From Metabacillus bambusae (GTDB lineage Bacteria; Bacillota; Bacilli; Bacillales; Bacillaceae): 64,000 bases of DNA. This document shows positions 33,711 through 41,933 of the stretch, in pieces (position 1 is the first letter of the stretch; each line of letters starts with the position of its first letter). The notes below the pieces were generated by a model. The model saw only the letters and a program-made list of their open reading frames with translations, did no database searches and was not told the DNA's origin. The DNA is taken from the NCBI RefSeq assembly GCF_017497975.1, contig NZ_JAGDEL010000006.1, positions 62,001-126,000 on the forward strand, read 5' to 3'. The translations under genes and the position numbers were made by a program.

Positions 33711-34514
33711 TCATCCTCCTTGTACAACCACTCTTCGTAAAGCTTTGTCAAAAGCATATCTTCCCAATAAAATAAGAACACTAAGCCAGCCAAGTTGAAT
33801 GAATAACCCTATAAGTGCTTCATCCTGTGGAATGTGTCCAGAATAGACCCTGAAAGGAAAATCTGCCGTCAAGCGAAATGGAAGCAAGTAGGCAATGTTT
33901 TGCAGCCATGATGGCATAAGAGGGATAGGAATGGTTAAACCAGCAAAAAATTCCCCTATGATCCCAAACACTAACAATGAGCCAACTGGAGACATCGTCA
34001 CAAAGACAGAAATATAAATAAACATAGAAATTGAGACTAATAGAAGTAAACCTAGAATCATTGCTGAAAGAAATAACATGAAGGTTGTTATGCTAGGTGG
34101 TAGTGTCATTTTGTATGGTTGCGGTAAAAAGAAAGCTACAATTAGAATGGGAAAGCATCGGAGTAACACACTCGACAAGCGCTGCGCTAAAAGTTTTGTA
34201 TACCAAAATCCGTAGATTCCGCATGGTCTACAAAGTTCATACGCAATATTTCCACTTGTGATTAAATCGAATAATTCATTATCACGAAACCAAAGCATGA
34301 TGAAAGCAAGAAAAGCCTGTTGCAGCCAAATGTAAGTAATTAATTCAGTAAAAGAAATAGGTGGTGTATGTAAGGAATGTTGGTAGAATGCTTCAAATAT
34401 CATGATATACATGAATCCCCAAAAAAATTGTGTCGCCACTCCTGCCAAAGCAGCTGCCCTGTACTGCATTCCAGTTAGTAGCCGTAGCTTCAAAACGGAA
34501 AAATATGCATTCAT
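33711..34514 (-). CDS. ABC-2 type exporter permease (DUF990-like), first subunit
   Basis: A 267-residue membrane protein, six helices, homologous in layout to the neighbour: MQYRAAALAGVATQFFWG near the start and LWFRDNELFDLITSGNIAYELCRP in the cytoplasmic loop. IPIPLMPSWLQNIAYLLPFR precedes the last helices. It would pair with the 32922-33707 protein and the ATPase as one transporter. Its ATG overlaps the ATPase stop by 4 bp (34511-34514), a sign of translational coupling. The substrate is unknown. Confidence 0.85.
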   Translation of the reverse strand: MNAYFSVLKLRLLTGMQYRAAALAGVATQFFWGFMYIMIFEAFYQHSLHTPPISFTELITYIWLQQAFLAFIMLWFRDNELFDLITSGNIAYELCRPCGIYGFWYTKLLAQRLSSVLLRCFPILIVAFFLPQPYKMTLPPSITTFMLFLSAMILGLLLLVSISMFIYISVFVTMSPVGSLLVFGIIGEFFAGLTIPIPLMPSWLQNIAYLLPFRLTADFPFRVYSGHIPQDEALIGLFIQLGWLSVLILLGRYAFDKALRRVVVQGG

Positions 34515-35488
34515 ATTTCATACTCCTTATATAATTGTACAATAATGTCTTCAATCGGTTGTGCTTCTATAGAAACATCGAGTAATTCGACCTTGCTTGA
34601 TAGTTGGGAAATTACTTCCGATACCATTACCTTCTCCGTATCTATACTTATAATAGCCCGTTCAGGTGACCAAGAAAGCAAAGAAGTACCAGAAATTTCA
34701 AATAATTTTAGCGTCTCACGATAATCTGCAGTAATTGTTCTAAGTGTCCCAAATCGACTCCTAAGTTCATTCAATTTACCGTCATACAATAAGCTCCCCT
34801 TTCCGATTAAGATGACTCTGTCAGCTAAAGCCTCGATATCATTCATATCATGCGTGGTAAGAATGACAGTAACTCCCTTTTCTTTATTAATTGTTTTAAT
34901 AAACTGGCGAACGGCAATTTTTGAAACGGCATCAAGTCCAATAGTTGGTTCATCCAAAAATAATATTTTCGGACTATGTAAAAGTGAGGCTGCGATTTCA
35001 CAGCGCATTCGTTGTCCTAAGCTTAATTGTCTTACTGGGGAATCGATGAGACTTTGTAAATCGAGCGTTTCGACGAGTAGATTAATATTATCTTTATATT
35101 CTTTTTGAGGAATTTTGTAAATATCACGAAGAAGTTCAAATGAGTCCATCACAGGTACATCCCACCACAGCTGAGTGCGTTGTCCAAAAACCACTCCGAT
35201 ATTTTTAACATATGAAACTCTGTCCTTCCAAGGAGTGTACCCCATAATACTACAGGTTCCTCCGTCAGGAACCAAAATACCGCTCATTAACTTTATCGTT
35301 GTAGATTTACCTGCCCCATTTGGACCGATGTAGCCTACTATTTCCCCTGGTTCAATAGAAAAAGAGATATCTTTTAACGCTTCAACAATAAAATGCTCAC
35401 GAAAAAACAGCGCTTTCACAGACTGCCTCAATCCAGTAGTCCTCTTGGCAACTTTGAAGGATTTACTTAAGCCCTCTATAGTAATCAA
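34511..35488 (-). CDS. ABC transporter ATP-binding protein
   Basis: A 325-residue ATPase that powers the two DUF990-type permeases. Walker A is GPNGAGKST (~56-64), the Q-loop is GQRTQLWWD, the signature is LSLGQRMRC, Walker B is KILFLDEPTIGLD and the H-loop is TTHDM. The C-terminal ~100 residues (TITADYRETLKLFEISG and beyond) form a DUF4162-like extension. TTG 35488 is the start, 7 nt behind TAGGAGGG. It leads the operon; an upstream promoter was not recognised. Confidence 0.9.
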   Translation of the reverse strand: MITIEGLSKSFKVAKRTTGLRQSVKALFFREHFIVEALKDISFSIEPGEIVGYIGPNGAGKSTTIKLMSGILVPDGGTCSIMGYTPWKDRVSYVKNIGVVFGQRTQLWWDVPVMDSFELLRDIYKIPQKEYKDNINLLVETLDLQSLIDSPVRQLSLGQRMRCEIAASLLHSPKILFLDEPTIGLDAVSKIAVRQFIKTINKEKGVTVILTTHDMNDIEALADRVILIGKGSLLYDGKLNELRSRFGTLRTITADYRETLKLFEISGTSLLSWSPERAIISIDTEKVMVSEVISQLSSKVELLDVSIEAQPIEDIIVQLYKEYEI

Positions 35489-35654
35489 TCGTTTTCCCTC
35501 CTAACATTTTGAATGGAAGAAAAAATATATCATCATATATCATGTATGTCAATGAATTTTCAGATTTTTCAACTTTAAATGGAGGCAAGCAAAAATAAGT
35601 TATTATCAATAATATGTGGATATTTAATCTAACATATTGAACATGCTTGACAAA

Positions 35655-35697
35655 ATAAAAAAAGCAGTGCCATTTCAATTGAAAAATCCACTACTTT
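35655..35697 (-). terminator. Terminator of the rhodanese-like gene
   Basis: AAGTAGTG and CACTGCTT arms on the minus strand with a 19-nt loop followed by seven T; 17 nt past the stop at 35714. Confidence 0.65.
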
Positions 35698-35713
35698 AAT
35701 AGTTGCTATCTAA

Positions 35714-36088
35714 TTACATAATTATATCTCTAGCATTATTATGACAAGCACACTCAGCTAAACTATAACCTGTTACTTGGAAGCCATGCTTTTGTAAAAA
35801 GCGAATTCCGATATTTTTTTCGAGTTTATTAGAAGCGATGACATATACATGTTTACTTGGGATTTCATGATAAAATCTTTTTAAATAAGGTATGGGAATG
35901 ACAATTGCTTGAAAGGCTTGATTCTCTGATAAATTGTTATAATCTCTAAAATCAACTACAACATGATGATCATCAAGTTGAGATCGGTTTACGTCAATAC
36001 AAGGAACGCTTTTTATTGCCATAAAACTTTTATAATAAAAATACCCTAAAATCAAAACAATAATAAGTCCAATCAATAGATAAAAAAT
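35714..36088 (-). CDS. Membrane-anchored rhodanese-like protein, no catalytic Cys, AUU start likely
   Basis: About 124 residues: one N-terminal membrane helix (IGLIIVLILGYFYYKSF) then a rhodanese-like fold (IDVNRSQLDDHHVVVDFRDY..., HVYVIASNKLEKNIGIRFL). The active-site loop that should read C-x-x-G-x-R is ASNKLEKN with no Cys, so sulfur transfer is unlikely; a separate C-A-C-H lies near the end (ECACHNN). The perfect ribosome site AGGAGGG (36102-36096) has ATT at 7-nt spacing (36088); the nearest standard start, TTG 36076, is 19 nt away. The same anomaly is in the coat gene at 9517. Confidence 0.7.
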   Translation of the reverse strand: MFYLLIGLIIVLILGYFYYKSFMAIKSVPCIDVNRSQLDDHHVVVDFRDYNNLSENQAFQAIVIPIPYLKRFYHEIPSKHVYVIASNKLEKNIGIRFLQKHGFQVTGYSLAECACHNNARDIIM

Positions 36089-36294
36089 GATTATTCCCTC
36101 CTTTGTTTATATTTCTCTTTCTGCTTTTAGTAAAAATTCAAGATAGCAACATTGGTATATTGTCAACGCGCTATAAAAATCTCATTCATTACTATATAGT
36201 GAGTCAAGGTCTTTATTCAAGTAAAAAGATTCGAGCTCTCAGTTTTTTAACTGAAGCATAGATTTCCAATTCATATTGGACATTATCGTTTTTG

Positions 36295-36336
36295 AAACAG
36301 CCTAATACCATTAATGGTATCAGGCTGTTTTATTGT
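36295..36336. terminator. Strong terminator after the HAD gene
   Basis: AAACAGCCTAATACCATTAA pairs with its mirror to 36330 around a tiny loop, with T-runs on both sides. It lies ~165 nt past the HAD stop, beyond a dispersed repeat. Confidence 0.85.
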
Positions 36337-36378
36337 TATTAAAGAAATAATAAAATTCTTGTAATGTGGATTAGCGCT

Positions 36379-36494
36379 TTGACATCCAGCTCCAGGGCCT
36401 AGTGAACTTTACACTCCTCCTTCCGATAAGTCTCGCTTTATCTCATACGGAGTGCTCCAGTTCATACGTCGCTGAGCAAGGCGCTTCCGCTTTT
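36379..36494 (-). repeat. Dispersed ~120-bp repeat, family 2, copy 2
   Basis: The reverse strand begins AAAAGCGGAAGCGCCTTG and ends CTGGAGCTGGATGTCAA, the same ends as the element at 11366-11487. It starts 5 bp past the HAD stop. Nothing further was seen in 36089-36498 apart from the terminator above. Confidence 0.7.
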
Positions 36495-36498
36495 GTTA

Positions 36499-37287
36499 TT
36501 ACTTGTTTAACTTATCTAAAATAGGATAAAGTTCTTCAAGATGTGTAATTTCAAAATTTGGGATAACTTCATTACGTTCTTTATCATGACGATTGATCCA
36601 AACAGATTTGATTCCAACTCGAGAAGCTCCAAGGATATCTGTCATTAAATTATCCCCAACCATGATTGCTTCATCTTTCGTTAAATTCATTTTTTCTAAG
36701 GCATGTTCAAAAATAGAAGCATCTGGTTTTCCTCTTCCAAATGCACCAGAGATAATGATTTGTTCAAAATATGGAACAAGCTCAGGTGTAATATCTAATT
36801 TTGTATTTTGAAGATCTGGTGATCCATTTGTTAATAATAAAAGACGGTATGTATCCTTTAGCTCGTCTAATACCTTAAATGACTCATCATATACAAATGG
36901 CTTTTGACGTCTTTGCGCTGGAAACTCTTCAGCTAATTTAGCACCAAACTCTTGATCATCGATTCCACAAGCCTTTAGCCCTCTTGTCCATGCTTCTTTA
37001 CGATATGTGGGAACGATTTCTGACATCTTTTTAAAATTCTCTTCTTCATCTAAAAAGTTGCCCCATAGTCCTTCAAAGGGATTAATCCCGATCATTTGTG
37101 TAAATTCGTAAGTTTCATATGAAGAATATAGCTCTCTCGCTTCATTTCGTACAGCTTCTTCCAATAGATCTGGATCGATCCCGAATTTTTCATTTGCAAT
37201 CTGACATGTTGCGATAAATGCTTCTTTTACACTTTTTTGATCCCATAATAATGTATCATCTAAATCAAAGAAGATTGCTTTAATCAT
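36499..37287 (-). CDS. HAD-family hydrolase (YsaA-like)
   Basis: A 262-residue HAD phosphatase of the HAD-1A group with a helical cap. The nucleophile motif is [11 protein letters not shown] (Asp9 region), motif II LLLTNGS, motif III Lys near [10 protein letters not shown] and motif [14 protein letters not shown]. The layout and length match B. subtilis YsaA from memory; a phosphoserine or sugar-phosphate substrate is possible but not shown. GGGGGAAT precedes ATG 37287. It sits between unrelated genes. Confidence 0.85.
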   Translation of the reverse strand: MIKAIFFDLDDTLLWDQKSVKEAFIATCQIANEKFGIDPDLLEEAVRNEARELYSSYETYEFTQMIGINPFEGLWGNFLDEEENFKKMSEIVPTYRKEAWTRGLKACGIDDQEFGAKLAEEFPAQRRQKPFVYDESFKVLDELKDTYRLLLLTNGSPDLQNTKLDITPELVPYFEQIIISGAFGRGKPDASIFEHALEKMNLTKDEAIMVGDNLMTDILGASRVGIKSVWINRHDKERNEVIPNFEITHLEELYPILDKLNK

Positions 37288-37434
37288 ATTAATTCCCCCA
37301 GTTCTGTAAACTACTATATGCAAAACTCATACTATTCAAACAATAGATTACAGAGATTTTTTCAATATGTAAATAGGATAGAGAAAATCAATTTTCGAAA
37401 ACAGAAAATAATTGACTAGGTACTTCATGTAAAT

Positions 37435-37466
37435 AAAAAAACCGTTCAGCATGTAAACGGTTTTAC
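37435..37466 (-). terminator. Terminator after the puc degradation unit
   Basis: AAAACCGTT and AACGGTTTT arms with a T-run on the minus strand; a second small AATTCAAG hairpin lies just before it. Apart from this and the small reading frame below, nothing was seen in 37288-37683. Confidence 0.65.
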
Positions 37467-37483
37467 CTAACTTGAATGATAAT

Positions 37484-37618
37484 TCAAGTGTGATTGTGAT
37501 TATTTTTTAATAAATCATATAAACTCAGTGCAACAATTTTTGTTACGTCCATTTCATTCCTTGCAACACCTTGAAGATAATCAAGACATGACCCCTTTTT
37601 CAGTGAAGATATAACCAT
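37484..37618 (-). CDS. Possible 44-aa protein downstream of pucM
   Basis: An open frame of 44 codons with protein-like composition (LDYLQGVARNEMDVTKIVAL) that starts 66 bp after the pucM stop and ends just before the terminator. It has no ribosome site, and no family was recognised. It could be a remnant or an uncharacterised small gene. Confidence 0.3.
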   Translation of the reverse strand: MVISSLKKGSCLDYLQGVARNEMDVTKIVALSLYDLLKNNHNHT

Positions 37619-37683
37619 TAAGTAGAATCAAAGCAAATTTCCGAATTATATCAGCCCTCTTTTATCTATTCAGGAACCGCACA

Positions 37684-38028
37684 TTAACTACCCCGATATG
37701 TTTGATAGCCCCATGGTGAGATCAGTAAGGGAATATGATAATTGCGATTCCCCATCTCCACACCGAACTGAATTGGTACCTTGTCTAAAAACATTGGTTC
37801 TGACAATTGATTATTTCTTGATTTAAAATAATCTCCGATATAGAACAGCATTTGAAACTCGCCTGCTTGTTCAATCATTTGTGGTGAAACCCTCCCATCT
37901 TGATTTGTCAACAAATAAGCTACTAGATGTTTTTCTGTTCTCTCTAATTTCCATAGTTCAATTTTTACACCTTCTGCAGGCACACCACTTGCTAAATCCA
38001 GTACATGTGTGCTTATGCTAATCGTCAT
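37684..38028 (-). CDS. pucM: 5-hydroxyisourate hydrolase (transthyretin-like)
   Basis: A 114-residue transthyretin-fold enzyme that hydrolyses 5-hydroxyisourate, made by uricase. The family signature THVLDLASGVPAEG starts the protein (His7) and it ends in the invariant YRGS. The catalytic His and Arg near residue 46 and the Tyr-Arg-Gly-Ser tail are kept. It overlaps the uricase gene by 4 bp, so they are translationally coupled. It acts in the cytoplasm directly after uricase. Confidence 0.93.
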   Translation of the reverse strand: MTISISTHVLDLASGVPAEGVKIELWKLERTEKHLVAYLLTNQDGRVSPQMIEQAGEFQMLFYIGDYFKSRNNQLSEPMFLDKVPIQFGVEMGNRNYHIPLLISPWGYQTYRGS

Positions 38029-39005
38029 ATTTGGGAAATCTCCTTATCTCCAATCCTTCCTCTTCCTTCCCGATTTAGGTCATCTCTCGTAAGTGCAAAT
38101 CCTTGAAAGCCATATGGCGGTCTTGGTTCTGTATATACCTTCCCATCAGTATCTGGAATTGTATCAACCACAGTCTCCCAGGTACGATTTTGCGATTGAA
38201 ATGTAACATCAGTTAATTGTGGAAAACGTTCTAAAATGGTTAAGCCTATTTGATAGATAAGATGTTGAATCGATAAAGTATCGAGATTGTGGAAAACAGA
38301 TGTCACAATATCCTTTACTTGTTCACTACATACATAAAGGGCTGGAGTTTCACCTGTGGAGTCTTTGTATTTTTCATAATTCCAGTTAATATTTAAATAG
38401 ATAAATAGTGGTCGATTATTGTCTTCAGAGAGTGTTGTATATTCATCACGTATAAACCCTGCAAATGAATTCCCACTAATTTTAATTAGTTGTAACGCTT
38501 GGATACCACTGCTATGCTCCATAATTTCTAGGCTATTGCTTTCATTTTTCTTTGCAAACAATGACGCAACTGCTTGCTCATTTCTAGAATGATTATACAC
38601 AAGCTTACTTTCCTGTGTATTCTCGTTTATTAAGGAAGTTGTCGGCATAAAAGGAGTTTCCACTCCCGATAGCTTAATTGAGTCCATTTGAGGGTATGTG
38701 TCCAAAAAGCGTTCTGCGACAAAAGCTAAAAATCCTTCTATCGTTCTCCCGTTATAATAAGCTAGATGTTTTTGAATAAAGTTTTTCATCGAGTCGGTCG
38801 CAACAATTAACTCATTGTCACCCTCTGAAAATGAACTGAATAATTGCTCACCACCTACCTCAATTTTTATGTTCCAGCCAAAGATATTATTATTTCGTTC
38901 AATTACATTCGATTCAGGTATTTTCCTCAAGCCTGTTAACGGTTTTACATTTGTGCGATATACATATACGTCTCCTTTACCGTAATACATTGTTCGATTT
39001 TCCAT
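38025..39005 (-). CDS. pucL: Urate oxidase (uricase domain of PucL)
   Basis: A 326-residue cofactor-free uricase converting urate to 5-hydroxyisourate. Tunnel-fold markers are YGKGDVYVYRT, IPESNVIERNN, VATDSMKNFIQKHL, FIRDEYTTLSEDNNRPLFIY and FPQLTDVTFQSQNRTW. In B. subtilis this domain is fused behind OHCU decarboxylase in one PucL protein; here it is a separate frame with its own AAGGGAGC site before ATG 39005, overlapping the upstream gene by 29 bp. Confidence 0.93.
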   Translation of the reverse strand: MENRTMYYGKGDVYVYRTNVKPLTGLRKIPESNVIERNNNIFGWNIKIEVGGEQLFSSFSEGDNELIVATDSMKNFIQKHLAYYNGRTIEGFLAFVAERFLDTYPQMDSIKLSGVETPFMPTTSLINENTQESKLVYNHSRNEQAVASLFAKKNESNSLEIMEHSSGIQALQLIKISGNSFAGFIRDEYTTLSEDNNRPLFIYLNINWNYEKYKDSTGETPALYVCSEQVKDIVTSVFHNLDTLSIQHLIYQIGLTILERFPQLTDVTFQSQNRTWETVVDTIPDTDGKVYTEPRPPYGFQGFALTRDDLNREGRGRIGDKEISQI

Positions 39006-39516
39006 GATTATAGCTCCCTTCGTTTGTAACAATATCTCTTAATCTAAACCATGATATTTTATAAATTTCCTCCATGGCTGTTTCAAATTCTTGTTCTTCT
39101 TTATTTTTAACTCTCCTTTTCATTGAGTCATAAATAGAATCTTTATTATGACCACGTACTGCTAAAACAAAAGGGAAACCATACTTCTTAATATATTTGT
39201 TGTTAAGCGCTATAAAACGCTTGTATTCATTTGGAGAAAGCTGATCTAAACCTGCTTGTTGTTGTTCAATCTTAGAGGAAGTGGATAATTTTATTTTTGT
39301 ACCTAAATCAGGATGTGCTTGAATTAAAACAAGCTTTTCTTCCTTTGAAGATTTCTCAACAAGCTTTACCATTGAACGATGAAGAAATTGTACCGAAGGA
39401 AAAGGTCGTAACTCCCAAACTTTGTCAGCAATCCATGGAGTATCTTCGAATATCCAGCCAAGAAGTGCTACAAACTCTTTCCGTGAAAATTCATTCACAT
39501 CCTTTATTGTAATCAA
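38977..39516 (-). CDS. OHCU decarboxylase (N-terminal domain of PucL, separate)
   Basis: A 179-residue enzyme that decarboxylates 2-oxo-4-hydroxy-4-carboxy-5-ureidoimidazoline to allantoin. Catalytic His is in AHPDLG, with FGFPFVLAVRGH near the end. It corresponds to the first half of B. subtilis PucL. TTG 39516 is preferred (GGAGTGATTA upstream; its LITIKDVNEF matches the known start); the frame opens at 39534. The last residues VTNEGSYNHGK follow the fused protein's linker in another frame. Confidence 0.9.
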   Translation of the reverse strand: MITIKDVNEFSRKEFVALLGWIFEDTPWIADKVWELRPFPSVQFLHRSMVKLVEKSSKEEKLVLIQAHPDLGTKIKLSTSSKIEQQQAGLDQLSPNEYKRFIALNNKYIKKYGFPFVLAVRGHNKDSIYDSMKRRVKNKEEQEFETAMEEIYKISWFRLRDIVTNEGSYNHGKSNNVLR

Positions 39517-39646
39517 ATAATCACTCCATCCCAAAATTCATGTTATTTATTATTACATATTATGTTATATTATTAACATAATAATCGTTTCCTCTTCATT
39601 TTTCATTAGTTATCATCACTAGTTTCAGAAATTTCTCTTAGTCAAA

Positions 39647-39654
39647 TTAACCAA
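39647..39654 (-). promoter_or_regulatory. Candidate PucR half-box, OHCU/uricase side
   Basis: The minus strand reads TTTTTGGTTAATTTGACT: TTGGTTAA matches the core of the PucR box as I recall it (WWWCNTTGGTTAA) and lies right before a possible -35 of the OHCU-uricase unit. The A-rich flank is only a partial match. Confidence 0.5.
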
Positions 39655-39726
39655 AAAGCATGACGAATGATTTTACTATGTATTATTATGTAACGTTTTC
39701 TAACATTATAATAAGGTGGGATCTTG

Positions 39727-41385
39727 ATGAAAATGAGTGAATTATTAAAAATACCGATTCTTTCCAACGCAAAAATTGCTGCAGGTAAAAACGGTGTAGG
39801 TCGAAGTGTGCAAACAGTCAATATGATGGATGCCCCTGATATTATTCAATTTTTAAAGCCCAATGAATTATTAGTGACCACTGCATATTTTATTCGTGAC
39901 AATCCTACAGAGATGGTCAATCTCGTCAGATTTATGGCAAAGAATAATTGCTCCGGACTCGGAATAAAAACTAGACGTTTTTTACATTCCATCCCCTCTG
40001 AAGTTATTAAAATAGCAAATGAAGAGAACCTTCCCTTAATTGAACTTCCTCTTGAACATTCATTAGGAGAAATTGTTAATGAGTCATTAAGTTACATTCT
40101 AGAAAGACGAACAAAGGAGCTACAATTCGCAATAAATACACAAAGAGAATTTACCAAGCTTGTACACAAGGGAGAAAAATTACCAAAAATCATTGATCGT
40201 CTTTCCACAATTCTTGATAAACCGATTTTGCTTATTGATCATTTAAATCGCGTATTAGTTGAAACACACCATTTTCGTAGTAATGAAATGAAAAAACTCT
40301 TAAAAAATATTGTAAAAGACATGGATACTAATCATTCGTCAATTAAACAGCAACCACTTTGCCTTTCTGTTTACAAACCAACTTCCCTAAAAGGCAAATT
40401 CGTTCATTTTTTTCCAATCGATACCTATTTTAAGAAAAGTAATTTACTAATTATTGGTTTTGATTTTCCCATTGATGGATACACTCTTTTATCAGTAGAG
40501 CAAGTAACAAACGTCATTTCCTTCGAGCTACTGAAACAACATGCATTATCAGAGAAAAATCTACATATTAAAAATAATTTTTTTACAGCATTATTAGATG
40601 GTGACATACCTGAAAGTGAGGTTTTGAAACGAGGGAGAAAATACGGACTGAAAAAGGATCAATCTTACAATGTAATCGCCTGTAAAATTGATGAAAATAA
40701 CGATAGAATAACACAATCTCTATCTTTTTATAACTCTTTTCAAGTGGAAGGTTTTAAATTCACGATTTATGAGCATTTAAAAGCAATGTTTTCAAAAACA
40801 GGAATGGAGTTTTGTATTTTTATAAAGAATGATGCTTTTGTTCTATTACTAGATCGAGAGAATTCGAAATCTGAACAGCAAGTAACTGAGTTTATTCAAT
40901 CCGTACAAAAGAAACTGCATGAGCAATTAAACGTGTCTATTTCTTTTGGTGTAAGTACTCACTGTGAAGATATACGGAATATTCATAAAGGATATCGACA
41001 TGCTGCGGAAGCATTAGAGGCAGGGTATCAACTTAGAAAGAGTCACTTCGTTCAAACATATCGCGCCAAGGATATCACTGAATTACTCCAAATGATTCCA
41101 CTTTCAAATGTAACAGAATTTTATGAGAGCACCCTTAAAGAACTTGCCTATACAAACAATAAAGATTTACTAAGTTTAGTTCAAACCATTTCAGTCTTTA
41201 TTGAAAATCACTGCCAAATCGCCGAAACAGCTAAACGGTTATATGTTCATCGAAATACAGTTGTTTATCGACTAGAAAAATGTGAGGAATTATTAAACAT
41301 TTCCTTAAAAGATCCTGATGAAACTCTAAGGCTTCGGATTGCTTTGTTAATTCGTTCGTTTCTTCTTGAAAAGATAAAACCTTAG
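39727..41385 (+). CDS. pucR: PucR-family regulator of purine catabolism
   Basis: A 552-residue transcription factor, N-terminal PucR domain (~5-120: LKIPILSNAKIAAGKNGVGR, NELLVTTAYFI) followed by a central region and a C-terminal helix-turn-helix (QIAETAKRLYVHRNTVVYRL). PucR activates the puc genes in B. subtilis when allantoin-type intermediates accumulate. ATG 39727 follows AAGGTGGG by 6 nt; a TTG three bases earlier is also open. It is divergent from OHCU-uricase-pucM and converges on pucE, where a shared hairpin ends both. Confidence 0.92.
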   Translation: MKMSELLKIPILSNAKIAAGKNGVGRSVQTVNMMDAPDIIQFLKPNELLVTTAYFIRDNPTEMVNLVRFMAKNNCSGLGIKTRRFLHSIPSEVIKIANEENLPLIELPLEHSLGEIVNESLSYILERRTKELQFAINTQREFTKLVHKGEKLPKIIDRLSTILDKPILLIDHLNRVLVETHHFRSNEMKKLLKNIVKDMDTNHSSIKQQPLCLSVYKPTSLKGKFVHFFPIDTYFKKSNLLIIGFDFPIDGYTLLSVEQVTNVISFELLKQHALSEKNLHIKNNFFTALLDGDIPESEVLKRGRKYGLKKDQSYNVIACKIDENNDRITQSLSFYNSFQVEGFKFTIYEHLKAMFSKTGMEFCIFIKNDAFVLLLDRENSKSEQQVTEFIQSVQKKLHEQLNVSISFGVSTHCEDIRNIHKGYRHAAEALEAGYQLRKSHFVQTYRAKDITELLQMIPLSNVTEFYESTLKELAYTNNKDLLSLVQTISVFIENHCQIAETAKRLYVHRNTVVYRLEKCEELLNISLKDPDETLRLRIALLIRSFLLEKIKP

Positions 41386-41409
41386 GTGGACTTTCACTCT
41401 AAGGTTTTA
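41376..41409. terminator. Shared terminator, pucR and pucE
   Basis: AAAACCTTAG (41376-41385) pairs with CTAAGGTTTT (41399-41408) and a T-run follows on the + side; the pucR stop lies in the first arm. Confidence 0.85.
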
Positions 41410-41933
41410 TTGTCAAAAATAGCTGAAGATTCATTTTTATAACGCTGAACCGCCCGAAGAATCCCATTGTACCCAGTACATCTACAAAGATTACCACATA
41501 AATAGTCGAGTATTTCTTCTTCTGTTGGCTGATTATTTTTGTCTAACAATGATTTTAGCGCAATAATCATACCTGGTGTACAATACCCACATTGAAGGGC
41601 ACCTTCCTCCAAAAACGCTTGTTGTATTGGGTGGAGATTCTCTTGTGAAACCTGTTCGATTGTTTCGATTACCGTACCATTGGCTTGATAAGCCATAACT
41701 AAACATGAATTCACCACATTTCCGTTCATTAAAACGGAACACGAACCACATCTACCAATTTCACATGATATTTTCGTTCCGGTTAATTCTAAATCTTTAC
41801 GTAAAAGGTCAACTAATCGATAGGTAGGAGGTACAAAAAGACTGTATAATTGACCATTAATTGTTATGTTTAATGCAATCTTATTTTCTAGTATTCTATC
41901 ATTTGAACTATTTTCAAATCTATCAATTCTCAT
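41394..41933 (-). CDS. pucE: Xanthine dehydrogenase, iron-sulfur subunit
   Basis: A 179-residue protein with two [2Fe-2S] clusters. The plant-ferredoxin-type cluster is C57-x4-C62-x2-C65..C77 (CEIGRCGSC); the second is C115-x2-C118 and C150-x-C152 (CGYC, CGNLCRC). It passes electrons from the molybdenum centre (PucD) to FAD (PucC). It is the last gene of the pucABCDE operon and overlaps pucD by 4 bp. Confidence 0.95.
   Translation of the reverse strand: MRIDRFENSSNDRILENKIALNITINGQLYSLFVPPTYRLVDLLRKDLELTGTKISCEIGRCGSCSVLMNGNVVNSCLVMAYQANGTVIETIEQVSQENLHPIQQAFLEEGALQCGYCTPGMIIALKSLLDKNNQPTEEEILDYLCGNLCRCTGYNGILRAVQRYKNESSAIFDNKTLE

Noticed and set aside
35463-35678. Frame on the minus strand across the start of the ABC ATPase
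   Set aside because: Overlaps the ATPase start in another frame, no ribosome site, protein has no recognisable features.
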